Assembly: GCA_028712665.1 (NCBI GenBank)
Contig: JAQTRC010000016.1
Location: 1 to 47,192 of the forward strand
DNA: 47,192 bases
DNA from: Desulfuromonadaceae bacterium
Lineage (GTDB): Bacteria; Desulfobacterota; Desulfuromonadia; Geobacterales; Pseudopelobacteraceae
Direction of reading: 5' to 3'
In this document: one piece after another, positions 18,005 through 29,480 of the stretch
How the letters are laid out: each line of letters starts with the position of its first letter
Numbering within the stretch: position 1 is the first letter of the stretch
Made by a program: the position numbers and the translations under genes
The notes under the pieces: model-generated
What the model was told of the DNA's origin: nothing
The model's input: only the letters and a program-made list of their open reading frames with translations
Databases searched by the model: none

Positions 18005-18052
18005 AACAACCTTGGCAAAAGTGCAGTTTCCGCATTGTTTGCCAAGGTTGTT
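18005..18052 (-). terminator. Strong intrinsic terminator of the small lipoprotein gene
   Basis: AACAACCTTGGCAAA and TTTGCCAAGGTTGTT form a perfect 15-bp stem, with AGTGC/GCATT able to extend the pairing in the loop. On the minus strand it is followed by TTTTTGTTTTATAC, a typical U-rich tail. It lies 64 bases after the stop of the lipoprotein gene. A further inverted repeat, GTTTTATAC...GTATAAAAC, lies just beyond. Confidence 0.85.
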
Positions 18053-18116
18053 GTCATAATGTATTAGTCATATTAGTGTCAATCTTTGATAATAACGGTG
18101 ACCTTGACGCTATATA

Positions 18117-18605
18117 TTACGGTACCAAACAAATACTATCAAAATTGACATCAACAGCATTTAATCCGTTCACGGTCAGCTGTTTACTAGCTGGAATAAA
18201 CTCATAGCCGTCTGCCTCAGGTGTAATAATGTAATTTCCGTTGGCAAGACCAATAAAAGTGAAATTGCCATAGTTATCAGTAGTAACTTCAGCCGAACCA
18301 GCCCCGCTAAGTTTCACCGTAACTCCAGAAAACCCGCCTTTCTCTGATGTCAAGGTGCCAGACAAACTGAACGTAGGAACTTCTACGCCCGCTAAGTTAG
18401 GGTTTATAATATTATTTCCAACAGCTGCTTGCTGGCTGTCGGGCGCACTTAGGCTGAAATTTGATGCGGTTAGTGCCGATGCTTGGGTTGCTACCTGCGG
18501 CTCATTACCGCTACCTCCTCCACACGAAGTAAGAATAACGCTGGCTAAAATTGCTACAACTAGCAGGGAACTGAAAATGACATTCTTTCTGATAATTGTT
18601 TTCAT
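18117..18605 (-). CDS. Small lipoprotein with one carboxypeptidase-regulatory-like (beta-sandwich) domain
   Basis: 162 residues. The N-terminal signal peptide ends in a lipobox (ASVILTSCGGGSG), so it should be lipid-anchored outside the cytoplasm. Residues about 80-158 (FSLSGTLTSEKGGFSGVTVKLSG, VTTDNYGNFTFIGLANGNYIITP, DGYEFIPASKQLTVNG) are a typical Cna-B/carboxypeptidase-regulatory-like domain. Function unknown. It has its own terminator and a 270-base AT-rich upstream stretch, so it is probably monocistronic. Confidence 0.75.
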   Translation of the reverse strand: MKTIIRKNVIFSSLLVVAILASVILTSCGGGSGNEPQVATQASALTASNFSLSAPDSQQAAVGNNIINPNLAGVEVPTFSLSGTLTSEKGGFSGVTVKLSGAGSAEVTTDNYGNFTFIGLANGNYIITPEADGYEFIPASKQLTVNGLNAVDVNFDSICLVP

Positions 18606-18885
18606 GATATATTCTCCTTTGAATAAAATATTAAAATTGAGTTCATAACCTCCAACTTGAATAATTGCACTGCATTAAACTAGAAACAAACATTAACCCG
18701 CTGCAAAAAATTTCATTAATATTAACAAGTGCCTTTTGCGACTTCTAGCTTGTGACCTATACTACACATAATGTTATTGAATGTCAATATCATTATGCTC
18801 GCGAGAATAGAATATATAATAAGAATTTTACTATTAGTAGAGTTTCCAACGCAGAAAACGATAAACCGAAAAAAGACAATTGGAG

Positions 18886-19227
18886 ATGGCCGTGGAACCA
18901 GAGAATTCCGGCAATTCGACAAACCAAGGAGAAATGCTTGCCATAATTCGGAGACGCAGATGGTATTTATGGGGATTGATCCTTATCTACATGCCGGCAT
19001 CAGTAACAACACTGCAGTTGACACAATCGTACAAAAAGACGGGCATTATATGTTTGATCTGGTTCATCCTGCTCTGTATTGCTGTAACGCTGATGGCGTG
19101 CGCAAAATGTCCAAGATGCGGCAACAACTTTCATATGCGTGACTCAACACTTTCCTTCTTTCGAAAATGCCGCCATTGCGGACTCCATATTTGTGGAGAT
19201 AAAAAAAGGGCTCAAGGGAAAGGGTGA
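18886..19227 (+). CDS. Small membrane protein with C-terminal zinc ribbon
   Basis: 113 residues from ATG 18886. Two hydrophobic helices (WYLWGLILIYMPASVTTLQL and GIICLIWFILLCIAVTLMAC) are followed by a zinc ribbon with CPRCGN and, 19 residues on, CRHCGLHIC. The start is uncertain. TTG 18880 and ATG 18886 have GGAG too close to help; ATG 18934 has AAGGAG just upstream and would still keep both helices. Function unknown. It is the only plus-strand gene in this part of the window. Confidence 0.6.
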   Translation: MAVEPENSGNSTNQGEMLAIIRRRRWYLWGLILIYMPASVTTLQLTQSYKKTGIICLIWFILLCIAVTLMACAKCPRCGNNFHMRDSTLSFFRKCRHCGLHICGDKKRAQGKG

Positions 19228-19277
19228 GGAGTCGCGACTCCAAGTTTCAAAATGTGAAGAAACTGCATAATTTTCAA

Positions 19278-19318
19278 CAGGGATCACGGAATATGGATGT
19301 CCCTGATTTTTTATTTTT
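19278..19318 (+). terminator. Intrinsic terminator after the zinc-ribbon gene
   Basis: CAGGGA and TCCCTG form a 6-bp stem followed by ATTTTTTATTTTT. A perfect 14-base palindrome, GGAGTCGCGACTCC, lies directly after the stop codon of the same gene (19228-19241). Confidence 0.6.
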
Positions 19319-19396
19319 CGGGGAAAGCGGAGTGATGGGGTTCCCAGCCTACCCATCAGATCTGCCCGAAAACCTGGCAGCTCAACGGCTGGCCCG

Positions 19397-20206
19397 TCAG
19401 CGGTTGTACTTTGTCAGGATCGCTTCCAGAACTGCTCCTCCAAGCGCCCGTGCCTTTTCGGAGATCGTATCGCAATAAGCGGCTTCGTCCCTGGGATCGA
19501 TATCACCGATCTTGAGGCCGGTAGTTACAAGTGAGCCCGGCTTTATCAGCCCGCGAATTATGCCGTCAATGCGGGCAGTCACGAGGTCGCCGCCGACCTG
19601 TCCAATTAGTTCGCCCTTTCGTACATGATCGCCGATACTCCGGCCTGTGGTGAAATATCCGGCGGCAGGGGCGCGCAGAACCCGCTCTTTAGTGTGCCCG
19701 CCGATATTGCCGGGGATACCGGTGTCTGCTTCGGCAGAGCCGGATCTGATCAGGCGCCCTAGATTATGTCCGCGATTGGTCTCGACCACGACGTGACACT
19801 CTCCGCCTGCCGTGAAACCGGGGCCGAGGGCGACTACCAGAGGGGCGTCAGTGATGCTGGTGCCAAGATTCCGTTTGGCCAGAATGGCATCGATCAGAAC
19901 GTCCGGTCGGCTGCTTTTTACGCTCTCCGCCGTCGGGTCAACCCGGAGTGCGATCCTGCCGGCATCCCATGCAGCCTGAATTTCGTGTTCATCGGCGACT
20001 CTTACAGCTTCGATTCCCTCCACCGTCATGCTCTCTTCGATTATCGCCTCGCAAAAAGATACGCGCCTCCTGACAGCCAGAGGAGACGCGGTTTCGAGCA
20101 TCAGTATGCGCCTGAAATTCGAGCGATATAAACGAACGGCCACTCCCGTGGCCATCTCGCCGCCACCCCTGATGAGGATGACAAGCTCTCTCAACTCTTT
20201 TCGCAT
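19397..20206 (-). CDS. yqeB: Selenium-dependent molybdenum hydroxylase maturation protein YqeB
   Basis: 269 residues from ATG 20206, which places it 4 bases after the xdhC stop; the frame is open further upstream but would overlap xdhC. Seen: ILIRGGGEMATGVAVRLYRSNF (nucleotide-binding-like), LETASPLAVRR, DVLIDAILAKRN, APLVVALGPGFTAGGECHVVVETNRGH, and a C-terminal region with LRAPAAGYFTTGRSIGDHV, resembling a lipoyl/biotinyl-like fold. This is the YqeB family that accompanies selenium-dependent molybdenum hydroxylases. It is the last gene of the hydroxylase cluster. Confidence 0.85.
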   Translation of the reverse strand: MRKELRELVILIRGGGEMATGVAVRLYRSNFRRILMLETASPLAVRRRVSFCEAIIEESMTVEGIEAVRVADEHEIQAAWDAGRIALRVDPTAESVKSSRPDVLIDAILAKRNLGTSITDAPLVVALGPGFTAGGECHVVVETNRGHNLGRLIRSGSAEADTGIPGNIGGHTKERVLRAPAAGYFTTGRSIGDHVRKGELIGQVGGDLVTARIDGIIRGLIKPGSLVTTGLKIGDIDPRDEAAYCDTISEKARALGGAVLEAILTKYNR

Positions 20207-20210
20207 CGCC

Positions 20211-20972
20211 TCACTCACGGCCGTAATAAACCGAGAGAAGCTGGCTGGCGATACTGATCGCGATCTCCTGGGGGGAGTCGCCTCCGTTGTTATGTCCGAC
20301 AGGGCAGTGCACACGTGACAGGTCCACCCCTTTGCCATCCAGGTTCTTCTGTACACCGGCCCATTTGCCCCTGCTGCCGATCATGCCGATGTATCGCGCC
20401 GGGTGCGGCAGTACCTCCTCCAGCACCTGTTGATCGACCGTTCCGCTGAAGGTTACAATGGTTACGAAAGTTCGCTTGTCGCACCAGTTGGCTTTTTGAA
20501 TGAAATCACTCCAGCGGCAATGATGGCGGATTACATTGCCGGGAATGCCTGTGGCATTGACCCACTCTTCCCGCTCATCGATCAGGTGGATGCGAAATGG
20601 GGTTCCATCCAGAACCCGGCAGAGTGACTGCCCGATATGTCCGGCTCCGAACAGGTAGAGGCAGGGGTTGTCGTTGATCAATTCCATGTACAGCTCCATG
20701 GTACCGCCGCAGGCTGGGAACTCCCCCCTCTGCTGCAACGGAATATTAAAGGTAGCACCATGCATTTCGTCCAGGCAGTTGCGGGCATCTTCAAGGGCAA
20801 AATGCTCCGGAGTTCCCCCTCCGACAGTTCCGAAAAAGGTCCCGTCCGGGAGGACAATCATCTTGGCGCCCTGTTTGCGCGGGGTCGAACCGCTGCTTTT
20901 GGTGACCGTCACCAATACCGCCAGCTGATTCTGACGCCGCAGTTCGTCCAGTTTGCCTATCCAGTCCCACAT
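20211..20972 (-). CDS. xdhC: XdhC/CoxI-family molybdenum cofactor insertion protein
   Basis: 253 residues. N-terminal XdhC_CoxI part with VTKSSGSTPRKQGAKM, GTVGGGTPE and CGGTMELYME. C-terminal Rossmann part with LFGAGHIGQSLCRVL, LIDEREEWVN, YIGMIGSRGK and CPVGHNNGGDSPQEIAISIASQLL. Relatives bind and sulfurate the molybdenum cofactor and deliver it to the apo-hydroxylase. In selenium-type systems XdhC homologues may take part in selenium insertion, which is an inference here. It lies 7 bases after the PNPOx-like gene and 4 before yqeB. Confidence 0.9.
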   Translation of the reverse strand: MWDWIGKLDELRRQNQLAVLVTVTKSSGSTPRKQGAKMIVLPDGTFFGTVGGGTPEHFALEDARNCLDEMHGATFNIPLQQRGEFPACGGTMELYMELINDNPCLYLFGAGHIGQSLCRVLDGTPFRIHLIDEREEWVNATGIPGNVIRHHCRWSDFIQKANWCDKRTFVTIVTFSGTVDQQVLEEVLPHPARYIGMIGSRGKWAGVQKNLDGKGVDLSRVHCPVGHNNGGDSPQEIAISIASQLLSVYYGRE

Positions 20973-20979
20973 GTTCCGA

Positions 20980-21399
20980 TTACCCCTCTGCCTTCGGACT
21001 CCAATCGATCAGAGGGCGTGCAGACTCGATATCGAAGAAAATAGCGTATTTAATCATCTGGGCCGCCTTCTCATTGGCTATCTCTGCTACATGCTCCTTT
21101 ACGCTGTCGAGAGTGGGGCCCTCCTTCTCCATGCTCCGAAGTTTGAGATAAACCCTGCACCCCTGGGTTTTCATCGGATTTTCATTCGGCACAACGCTCA
21201 TGAATGCGGCCCGGCCGGTCTCCAGCAGATTCTGGGCGCTTCGGGTCTCCCCCATCCCCACTACGAGGGTCAGCTCGTCCGGCATATAGGCCGAACCGAA
21301 AACCGCTACATTTGGATATCCCTTCCGGTCGGTAGTGGCTAGAACTCCGACCCGTCCCGGATCATTGACAAGCGCCATAACGGCTTTGGAATCGATCAT
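20980..21399 (-). CDS. Pyridoxamine 5'-phosphate oxidase-like flavoprotein
   Basis: 139 residues of the split-barrel FMN-binding type: VGVLATTDRKGYPNVAVFGSA, LVVGMGETRSAQNLLETGRAAF, GCRVYLKL. Such proteins bind FMN, F420 or haem; the substrate is unknown. The ATG overlaps the stop of the molybdenum subunit gene by 4 bases (ATGA), so it is translated with the hydroxylase. It may be an auxiliary redox protein for this pathway. Confidence 0.75.
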   Translation of the reverse strand: MIDSKAVMALVNDPGRVGVLATTDRKGYPNVAVFGSAYMPDELTLVVGMGETRSAQNLLETGRAAFMSVVPNENPMKTQGCRVYLKLRSMEKEGPTLDSVKEHVAEIANEKAAQMIKYAIFFDIESARPLIDWSPKAEG

Positions 21400-23705
21400 G
21401 ACTGCATTCCCTCCTGTTTTTTCTTTTCATCCAAGGCTCTCAGCACTTTTTCCGGCGTAATCGGCATCTCTGTGAAACGAACCCCGATTGCGTCGTAAAC
21501 GGCGTTGAAAATGGCGGGTATAACCGGCTGGATCGGTCCCTCTCCCGCTTCCTTGGCTCCGAAAGGGCTGTCGGGATCGTAGCTGTCGACAAAGGTGGTC
21601 TTCAGTTCGGGAATGTCGGTGGCGGTCGGAACCTTGTAGTCGTGCAGTGAGGGGTTTAAGAGACGGCCATCCTTTCCGACCTTTAACTCCTCGAACAGGG
21701 CCTGTCCCATCCCCATCACGATCGATCCCTCGACCTGCCCCTCGACACTGACCGGATTGATCGGCTGACCGCAGTCGCCGGCTTCGGTGACACGAATGAC
21801 CCGCACCTCACCTGTTTCGATATCGATATCCACCTCGGTGCATTGGGCCGAGAAACCATAGGTTGGGCTGTGGCCGATGTTGGCCCCCTTGAAGTTCCCG
21901 GTCCGGCGCGGCGGAGTGTAATTGCCGGTGGCGGTCAGAGGACCGTGGGCATCGATGTACTTCTCGACCACCTTCCAGAAATCGATCTCCTTACTCTTTT
22001 CGAAGACCGAGTAGATCTTGCCCTGCCGCGCTTCAAGCTGATCCGTGCTGACTCCCAGCTGGATGGCCGCCACCGGTTTGAGCTTCTCGAGGACGTTGTC
22101 GGCAGCTTTGCATACGGCGCTCCCGGCCGCGACAGTCACCCTGCTTGCAAAGGTGCCGAGATCGAAGGGGGCCAATGAGGTGTCGCCGCTGACCACATGG
22201 ATGGACTCAAAGGGGAGGCCGAATTTCTCGGCGGCCATCATGCCTAGCACCGTATCGGAGCCCTGGCCGATGTCGGTGGCGCCGCAGTAGACCGTAACAC
22301 CGCTTTCGTTGTCAACCCGTATCATGGCCGAGGAGTGCGGTTTGTATGCCATGTAGAGGGTGTAGGCGGTGCCGGAGATATAGTATCCGCCTGCCAGGCC
22401 GATCCCTTTGCCGAAGGGGAGTTTGCCGTGCTTCTCCAGATAGCCGGAGTTTGCCACCGCCTGATCGAGACATTTGCGGAATTCACTGTGCCTGACCACC
22501 TGGCCGCTGACCGTCTCGTGACTTAGTCCGATCGCATTTTTCTTCTTCAGCTCGTAGGGGCTCATGCCGATGTCTATCGCGATCTGATCCAGCAGGCTTT
22601 CCAGGGCGAAGCGGGGCTGGACACCTCCCAGGCCGCGCATCGCGCCGCAGGTCGGTTTGTTGGTGTAGATCCGGCGGGCATAAAAACGGACATTTCTTAC
22701 GTTGTACGGCAGATGAAGCATTGCCGCGGTATAAAATAGTATTACAAGCCCCCAGCCGCCGTAGCTGCCGCCGTCCATGGTGCCGTTGTAGTCGATGCCG
22801 GTAATCATCCCCTCTTTGTCCACGCCGACCTTGACCCTCATCTCGATCGGATGGCGGCCGCGATGCTGCAGGAATACATCTTTTCTGGAGTAGAGCACCT
22901 TGACCGGTCTCCCCGCCTTGCGGGCCAGCAGCGCCGATATCAGCTCGTTGTTCGATACTTCTCCCTTGCCGCCAAAGCCCCCTCCTACGCCGGTGACCTT
23001 GACATGGATCTTGTTCATATCCATCTGTAGAACCTTGGCAAGGTGCGTGTGCAGGTAGTGCGGAATCTGGGTGGTGGACCAGATGAACAGCTCGCCGTTG
23101 GTATCGAACTTCGAAACCGCGCAGTGCGGCTCCATGAAGACGTGATTGACGTAGCTGGTTTTGAAAACCTTTTCGAGGACGTAGTGGGAATTTTTGAAGG
23201 CTTCATCCACGTCGCCGAAATTCTGGTCGGCTTCATAAGCGATGTTGCCGGGGAATTTGTTGTCCTCGTGGATCTTTACGGCGCCTTCTGCAAGGGCCTG
23301 TTCGGGGGTGGTATAGACCGGCAGCGCTTCATATTCAATCTCGATCAGGTCGAGCGCCCTCTCGGCCGTCTCAGGGTCCACCGCCGCCACCGCCGCAACC
23401 GGTTCGCCGTAAAAGCGTACCTTCTGGTGTGCCAGGGCGTACTCGGTCGGCATCTGTGGGACGATGCCATACTTGATAGGGGTTTCGGAGCCGATCAGCA
23501 CGGCCTTGACACCGGCCAGCGCCTCGGCTTTTGATGTGTCTATGCTGATAATCCGCGCATGGGCGATGTCGGAACGCTTGATCCGTCCATGCAGCATCAT
23601 CGGAAACTGGATGTCGTCGGCGAACTCGTGCTCCCCCTTGACCTTTTTGGGACCGTCTTTTCTCTTCTGGTCTTTGCCGATTACGTCAAAATCATGCTTG
23701 CTCAT
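21396..23705 (-). CDS. Molybdenum hydroxylase (xanthine dehydrogenase family), molybdopterin-binding large subunit
   Basis: 769 residues from ATG 23705 (GGAGGT upstream, 14-base overlap with the 2Fe-2S gene). Seen: N-terminal hammerhead domain (KVKGEHEFADDIQFPMM, GEPVAAVAA), TGVGGGFGGKGE, CGAMRGLGGVQPRFALE, YCGATDIGQGSDT, and the active-site glutamate region FGAKEAGEGPIQPV. The protein hydroxylates (or reduces) an aromatic or heterocyclic substrate at the Mo centre. The general form resembles 4-hydroxybenzoyl-CoA reductase and nicotinate/purine hydroxylases; specificity cannot be read. The YqeB/YqeC/YgfJ set nearby suggests a selenium-containing Mo site (inference). Confidence 0.92.
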   Translation of the reverse strand: MSKHDFDVIGKDQKRKDGPKKVKGEHEFADDIQFPMMLHGRIKRSDIAHARIISIDTSKAEALAGVKAVLIGSETPIKYGIVPQMPTEYALAHQKVRFYGEPVAAVAAVDPETAERALDLIEIEYEALPVYTTPEQALAEGAVKIHEDNKFPGNIAYEADQNFGDVDEAFKNSHYVLEKVFKTSYVNHVFMEPHCAVSKFDTNGELFIWSTTQIPHYLHTHLAKVLQMDMNKIHVKVTGVGGGFGGKGEVSNNELISALLARKAGRPVKVLYSRKDVFLQHRGRHPIEMRVKVGVDKEGMITGIDYNGTMDGGSYGGWGLVILFYTAAMLHLPYNVRNVRFYARRIYTNKPTCGAMRGLGGVQPRFALESLLDQIAIDIGMSPYELKKKNAIGLSHETVSGQVVRHSEFRKCLDQAVANSGYLEKHGKLPFGKGIGLAGGYYISGTAYTLYMAYKPHSSAMIRVDNESGVTVYCGATDIGQGSDTVLGMMAAEKFGLPFESIHVVSGDTSLAPFDLGTFASRVTVAAGSAVCKAADNVLEKLKPVAAIQLGVSTDQLEARQGKIYSVFEKSKEIDFWKVVEKYIDAHGPLTATGNYTPPRRTGNFKGANIGHSPTYGFSAQCTEVDIDIETGEVRVIRVTEAGDCGQPINPVSVEGQVEGSIVMGMGQALFEELKVGKDGRLLNPSLHDYKVPTATDIPELKTTFVDSYDPDSPFGAKEAGEGPIQPVIPAIFNAVYDAIGVRFTEMPITPEKVLRALDEKKKQEGMQS

Positions 23706-24183
23706 GGGTGACCTCCCCGGAGAGAAGCTGGCCCGCATGTTCGACCGCCTCTACAATCTTGGCGTAACCGGTACAGCGGCAGAGGTTGCCGGCCAGCGCG
23801 GTTTTGATCTCGTCCTGGCTGGGATGAGGATTCTCGTCCAGCAGCGCTTTGGAGGAGAGTACCATCCCAGGGGTGCAGAAACCGCACTGGACAGCCCCCT
23901 TGTCGATGAAAGCTCTCTGTACCGGATGCAGCTCCGTCCCCTTGCTCAACCCCTCTATCGTTGTGATGGCCTTGCCGGTGCAGGCCACTGCCAGAGTAAT
24001 GCACGACAGGGCCGGCCTGCCGTCGATCAGGACCGTGCAGGCCCCGCAGTCGCCGATGCCGCACCCTTTTTTCGTGCCGGTCAGGCCGACCGATTCGCGA
24101 ATTACATCGATCAGATAGGCGGTGGGTTCAACCGCCAGGTCGAAGTTCTCGCCGTTTATCTCCAGCTTTATCAGCTTTTTCAC
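23692..24183 (-). CDS. Molybdenum hydroxylase, [2Fe-2S] small subunit
   Basis: 163 residues with two [2Fe-2S] clusters: the plant-ferredoxin type (KGCGIGDCGACTVL, then LSC) and the helical type (VQCGFCTPGM, then LCRCTGY). It relays electrons between the Mo centre and FAD. The start is GTG 24183, overlapping the FAD-subunit stop (GTGA). The gene order FAD - Fe-S - Mo is typical for this family. Confidence 0.95.
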   Translation of the reverse strand: MKKLIKLEINGENFDLAVEPTAYLIDVIRESVGLTGTKKGCGIGDCGACTVLIDGRPALSCITLAVACTGKAITTIEGLSKGTELHPVQRAFIDKGAVQCGFCTPGMVLSSKALLDENPHPSQDEIKTALAGNLCRCTGYAKIVEAVEHAGQLLSGEVTHEQA

Positions 24184-25073
24184 GCTTTATTCCCCCTTGA
24201 CGCAATAATCTCAAGACACTCTTCCAGCGCCCTGCGGGTCAACACGCCTATCACCCGGTTTCGGTATTCGGCAGAAGCGCGCACATCATCGATCGGAGAC
24301 GCTTCCTGTACAACTCCACCGCAGGCGGTCGCGAAGAACTCATCATCGATCTGCATCCCTTTCAATCTCTGTTCGGTGGCGGTTGCCCGGTAGGTGGTCG
24401 GACCGACCGAACCCATCGCCAGGCGAATGTCGCTGACACTCTGCCCTTCTTCGGAGAGTTCCAGGTAGGCCCCAATGTTGAGCATGTCGATCTCCATCGC
24501 CCTCCTGAGCCCCTTAAAGCGGTAGGCAACCGCGCTTCTCTCCGGCAGGGGGGGGAGGCGAAAAGCCTTGAGATACTCCCCCGGCTCCAGTGCGGTTTTG
24601 CGGTAGGAGAGGAAGAATCGGCTGATAGGTAACGTCCGCTCGCCCCCCTGTTTCCCGATGATCAGTTCGCAATCATGCGCCAGCAGGACCGGTGGGGTCT
24701 CGGCCGCAGGGGAGGCGTGGCAGATGTTGCCGGCCATGGTCGCCATCCAGCGCACCTGGTTCGATCCGAGGTTCGCTGCGGCATAGGCCAGCGCCGGAGC
24801 GTGTTCCTTCACCAGCGCGCTCCGCTCGATCTCGGCGATCTTGGTGCCGGCCATGATCGTCAGCCCCTGCCGGGAGTCGAAGGATATCCCCTGCAGTTCA
24901 TGCAGATCGGATATATCGATGAGAAGCCGTGGCGCCAGCAGCTTCTCCTTGATCAGCACCATCAGGTCGGTCCCTCCGGCCAGAATCTTCGCATCCTCGC
25001 CCTTGGCAGCATAGAGGGATTCGAACTCCCTCAGCGAGACAGGTTTTTCATATTCAAACGGTTCGCAATGCAT
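24180..25073 (-). CDS. Molybdenum hydroxylase, FAD-binding subunit
   Basis: 297 residues from ATG 25073, with AAGGAG 7 bases upstream (a TTG six codons earlier would place the ribosome binding site inside the gene). FAD-binding motifs: AKILAGGTDLMVLIKEK and LGSNQVRWMATMAGNICHASPAAETPPVLLAHD. A CO-dehydrogenase-flavoprotein C-terminal domain follows. It has no cysteine-rich insertion, so it lacks the extra [4Fe-4S] cluster of 4-hydroxybenzoyl-CoA reductase. First gene of the three hydroxylase subunits, 43 bases after the amidohydrolase. Confidence 0.92.
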   Translation of the reverse strand: MHCEPFEYEKPVSLREFESLYAAKGEDAKILAGGTDLMVLIKEKLLAPRLLIDISDLHELQGISFDSRQGLTIMAGTKIAEIERSALVKEHAPALAYAAANLGSNQVRWMATMAGNICHASPAAETPPVLLAHDCELIIGKQGGERTLPISRFFLSYRKTALEPGEYLKAFRLPPLPERSAVAYRFKGLRRAMEIDMLNIGAYLELSEEGQSVSDIRLAMGSVGPTTYRATATEQRLKGMQIDDEFFATACGGVVQEASPIDDVRASAEYRNRVIGVLTRRALEECLEIIASRGNKA

Positions 25074-25116
25074 CAGAACACTCCTTTCCAAATCGTCAAG
25101 CAGAAGAGCAGCTACG

Positions 25117-25935
25117 CTACAGATGCAACAGTCTGGCAGCGGTGCCGCCCAGAATCTTTTCTATCCCTTCCTTCGGCAGCGGGAGCTGGCTGATGGCGTC
25201 CATGTTCCGTCTGATCCGGGGCATTCCGGGCCAGTCGCTGCCAAATATCACCTTGTCGGTGTTGCGGGCCAGTTCGGGGAAATAGGTCATCAGTTTTGAG
25301 GGGGGGAGACCGGAAAGCTCCATGTAGATATTTGAGTGAAGCTTAGAGAGGAAAAAGGCGCGGTCATACCAGAAGCCCCTGCCTGAGTGGGCCATAATCA
25401 GATTAAGGTTAGGGAAATCGGTCGCAACGTCATCGAGATGCAGCGGATCACCATATTTAAGGCGAGATCCTTTAAAGACAGAAGAACCGGTGTGAATCAA
25501 AACAGGAATGCCCAGATCCTGAGCGGCCTGATAGAGCGGGTACATCCTTTGATCGTTGAGATAGTAATGCTGGTAGGTGGGGTAGAGCTTTATCCCGCGG
25601 AAGGCTTCATCGTTCACCTTGCGGCGCAACTCTTCTCCCAGGTCGGTGAACATGTATGGATTGATGTCACAAAAGGGGATCAACCTGCTCCGTCCCCGGC
25701 AGAAGTCACGCACCTGCTCGTTGGTGCAGATTCCGGTGGTGATCGGGCTTAATTCCGCCAGAATACAGGCATAATCGACCCCTTCAGCCGACAGGAGATC
25801 TTCAAAAGCGCCCGGATCGTTGTACTGCCTGATATATTCGTCATACCCTTCAGGATGAACCTGCTTTATCCATTCAGTCACCCACGGCTGGTGATGGGTA
25901 TAAAGGCCCAGATGAACGTGAAAATCTATCCTCAA
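25117..25935 (-). CDS. Amidohydrolase-2 family metal-dependent hydrolase/decarboxylase
   Basis: 272 residues. TIM-barrel metal site: N-terminal DFHVH, GIKLYPTYQHYY, VLIHTGSS, LIMAHSGRGFWYD, and FGSDWPGMP with the catalytic Asp. The family (PF04909) includes decarboxylases (ACMSD, gamma-resorcylate) and lactonases such as 2-pyrone-4,6-dicarboxylate hydrolase, so ring opening or decarboxylation is plausible; the substrate is unknown. The start is TTG 25935 with GAGAGG upstream. It sits between the membrane Fe-S oxidoreductase and the molybdenum hydroxylase, suggesting it acts next to the hydroxylase in one pathway. Confidence 0.8.
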   Translation of the reverse strand: MRIDFHVHLGLYTHHQPWVTEWIKQVHPEGYDEYIRQYNDPGAFEDLLSAEGVDYACILAELSPITTGICTNEQVRDFCRGRSRLIPFCDINPYMFTDLGEELRRKVNDEAFRGIKLYPTYQHYYLNDQRMYPLYQAAQDLGIPVLIHTGSSVFKGSRLKYGDPLHLDDVATDFPNLNLIMAHSGRGFWYDRAFFLSKLHSNIYMELSGLPPSKLMTYFPELARNTDKVIFGSDWPGMPRIRRNMDAISQLPLPKEGIEKILGGTAARLLHL

Positions 25936-25975
25936 TGCGGAACCTCTCTTTTTTGCATAAACGGCACCGCTCCGG

Positions 25976-27973
<1,998 letters not shown>

Positions 27974-28046
27974 GGAAAAACCTCTTTACGTCATTATTCA
28001 GGAGAAAAAAAGTCTGGAGAGAGAATAAAAGCTTGTTTTTGTGCTC

Positions 28047-29390
<1,344 letters not shown>

Positions 29391-29402
29391 AATTTATCCT
29401 CA

Positions 29403-29445
29403 GGTTGAGGTTGAGGTTGAGAAAAGAGTGTTCTTAACCTCAACC
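29403..29445. repeat. Inverted repeat with tandem GGTTGA units between etfB and etfA
   Basis: GGTTGAGGTTGAG (two registers possible because the hexamer is repeated three times) pairs with CTTAACCTCAACC with one mismatch. It resembles the longer repeat at 36335-36388 in the same gene series. It may be a processing or attenuation hairpin, or a REP-like element. Confidence 0.5.
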
Positions 29446-29480
29446 AGTGAGCGTAGCGAACGGAAACCTTAATCTGCTTC

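Noticed and set aside
21396..25073. Molybdenum hydroxylase as 4-hydroxybenzoyl-CoA reductase
   Set aside because: The FAD subunit lacks the cysteine-containing insertion that binds the extra [4Fe-4S] cluster of that enzyme, and the selenium-type accessory genes fit another subgroup.
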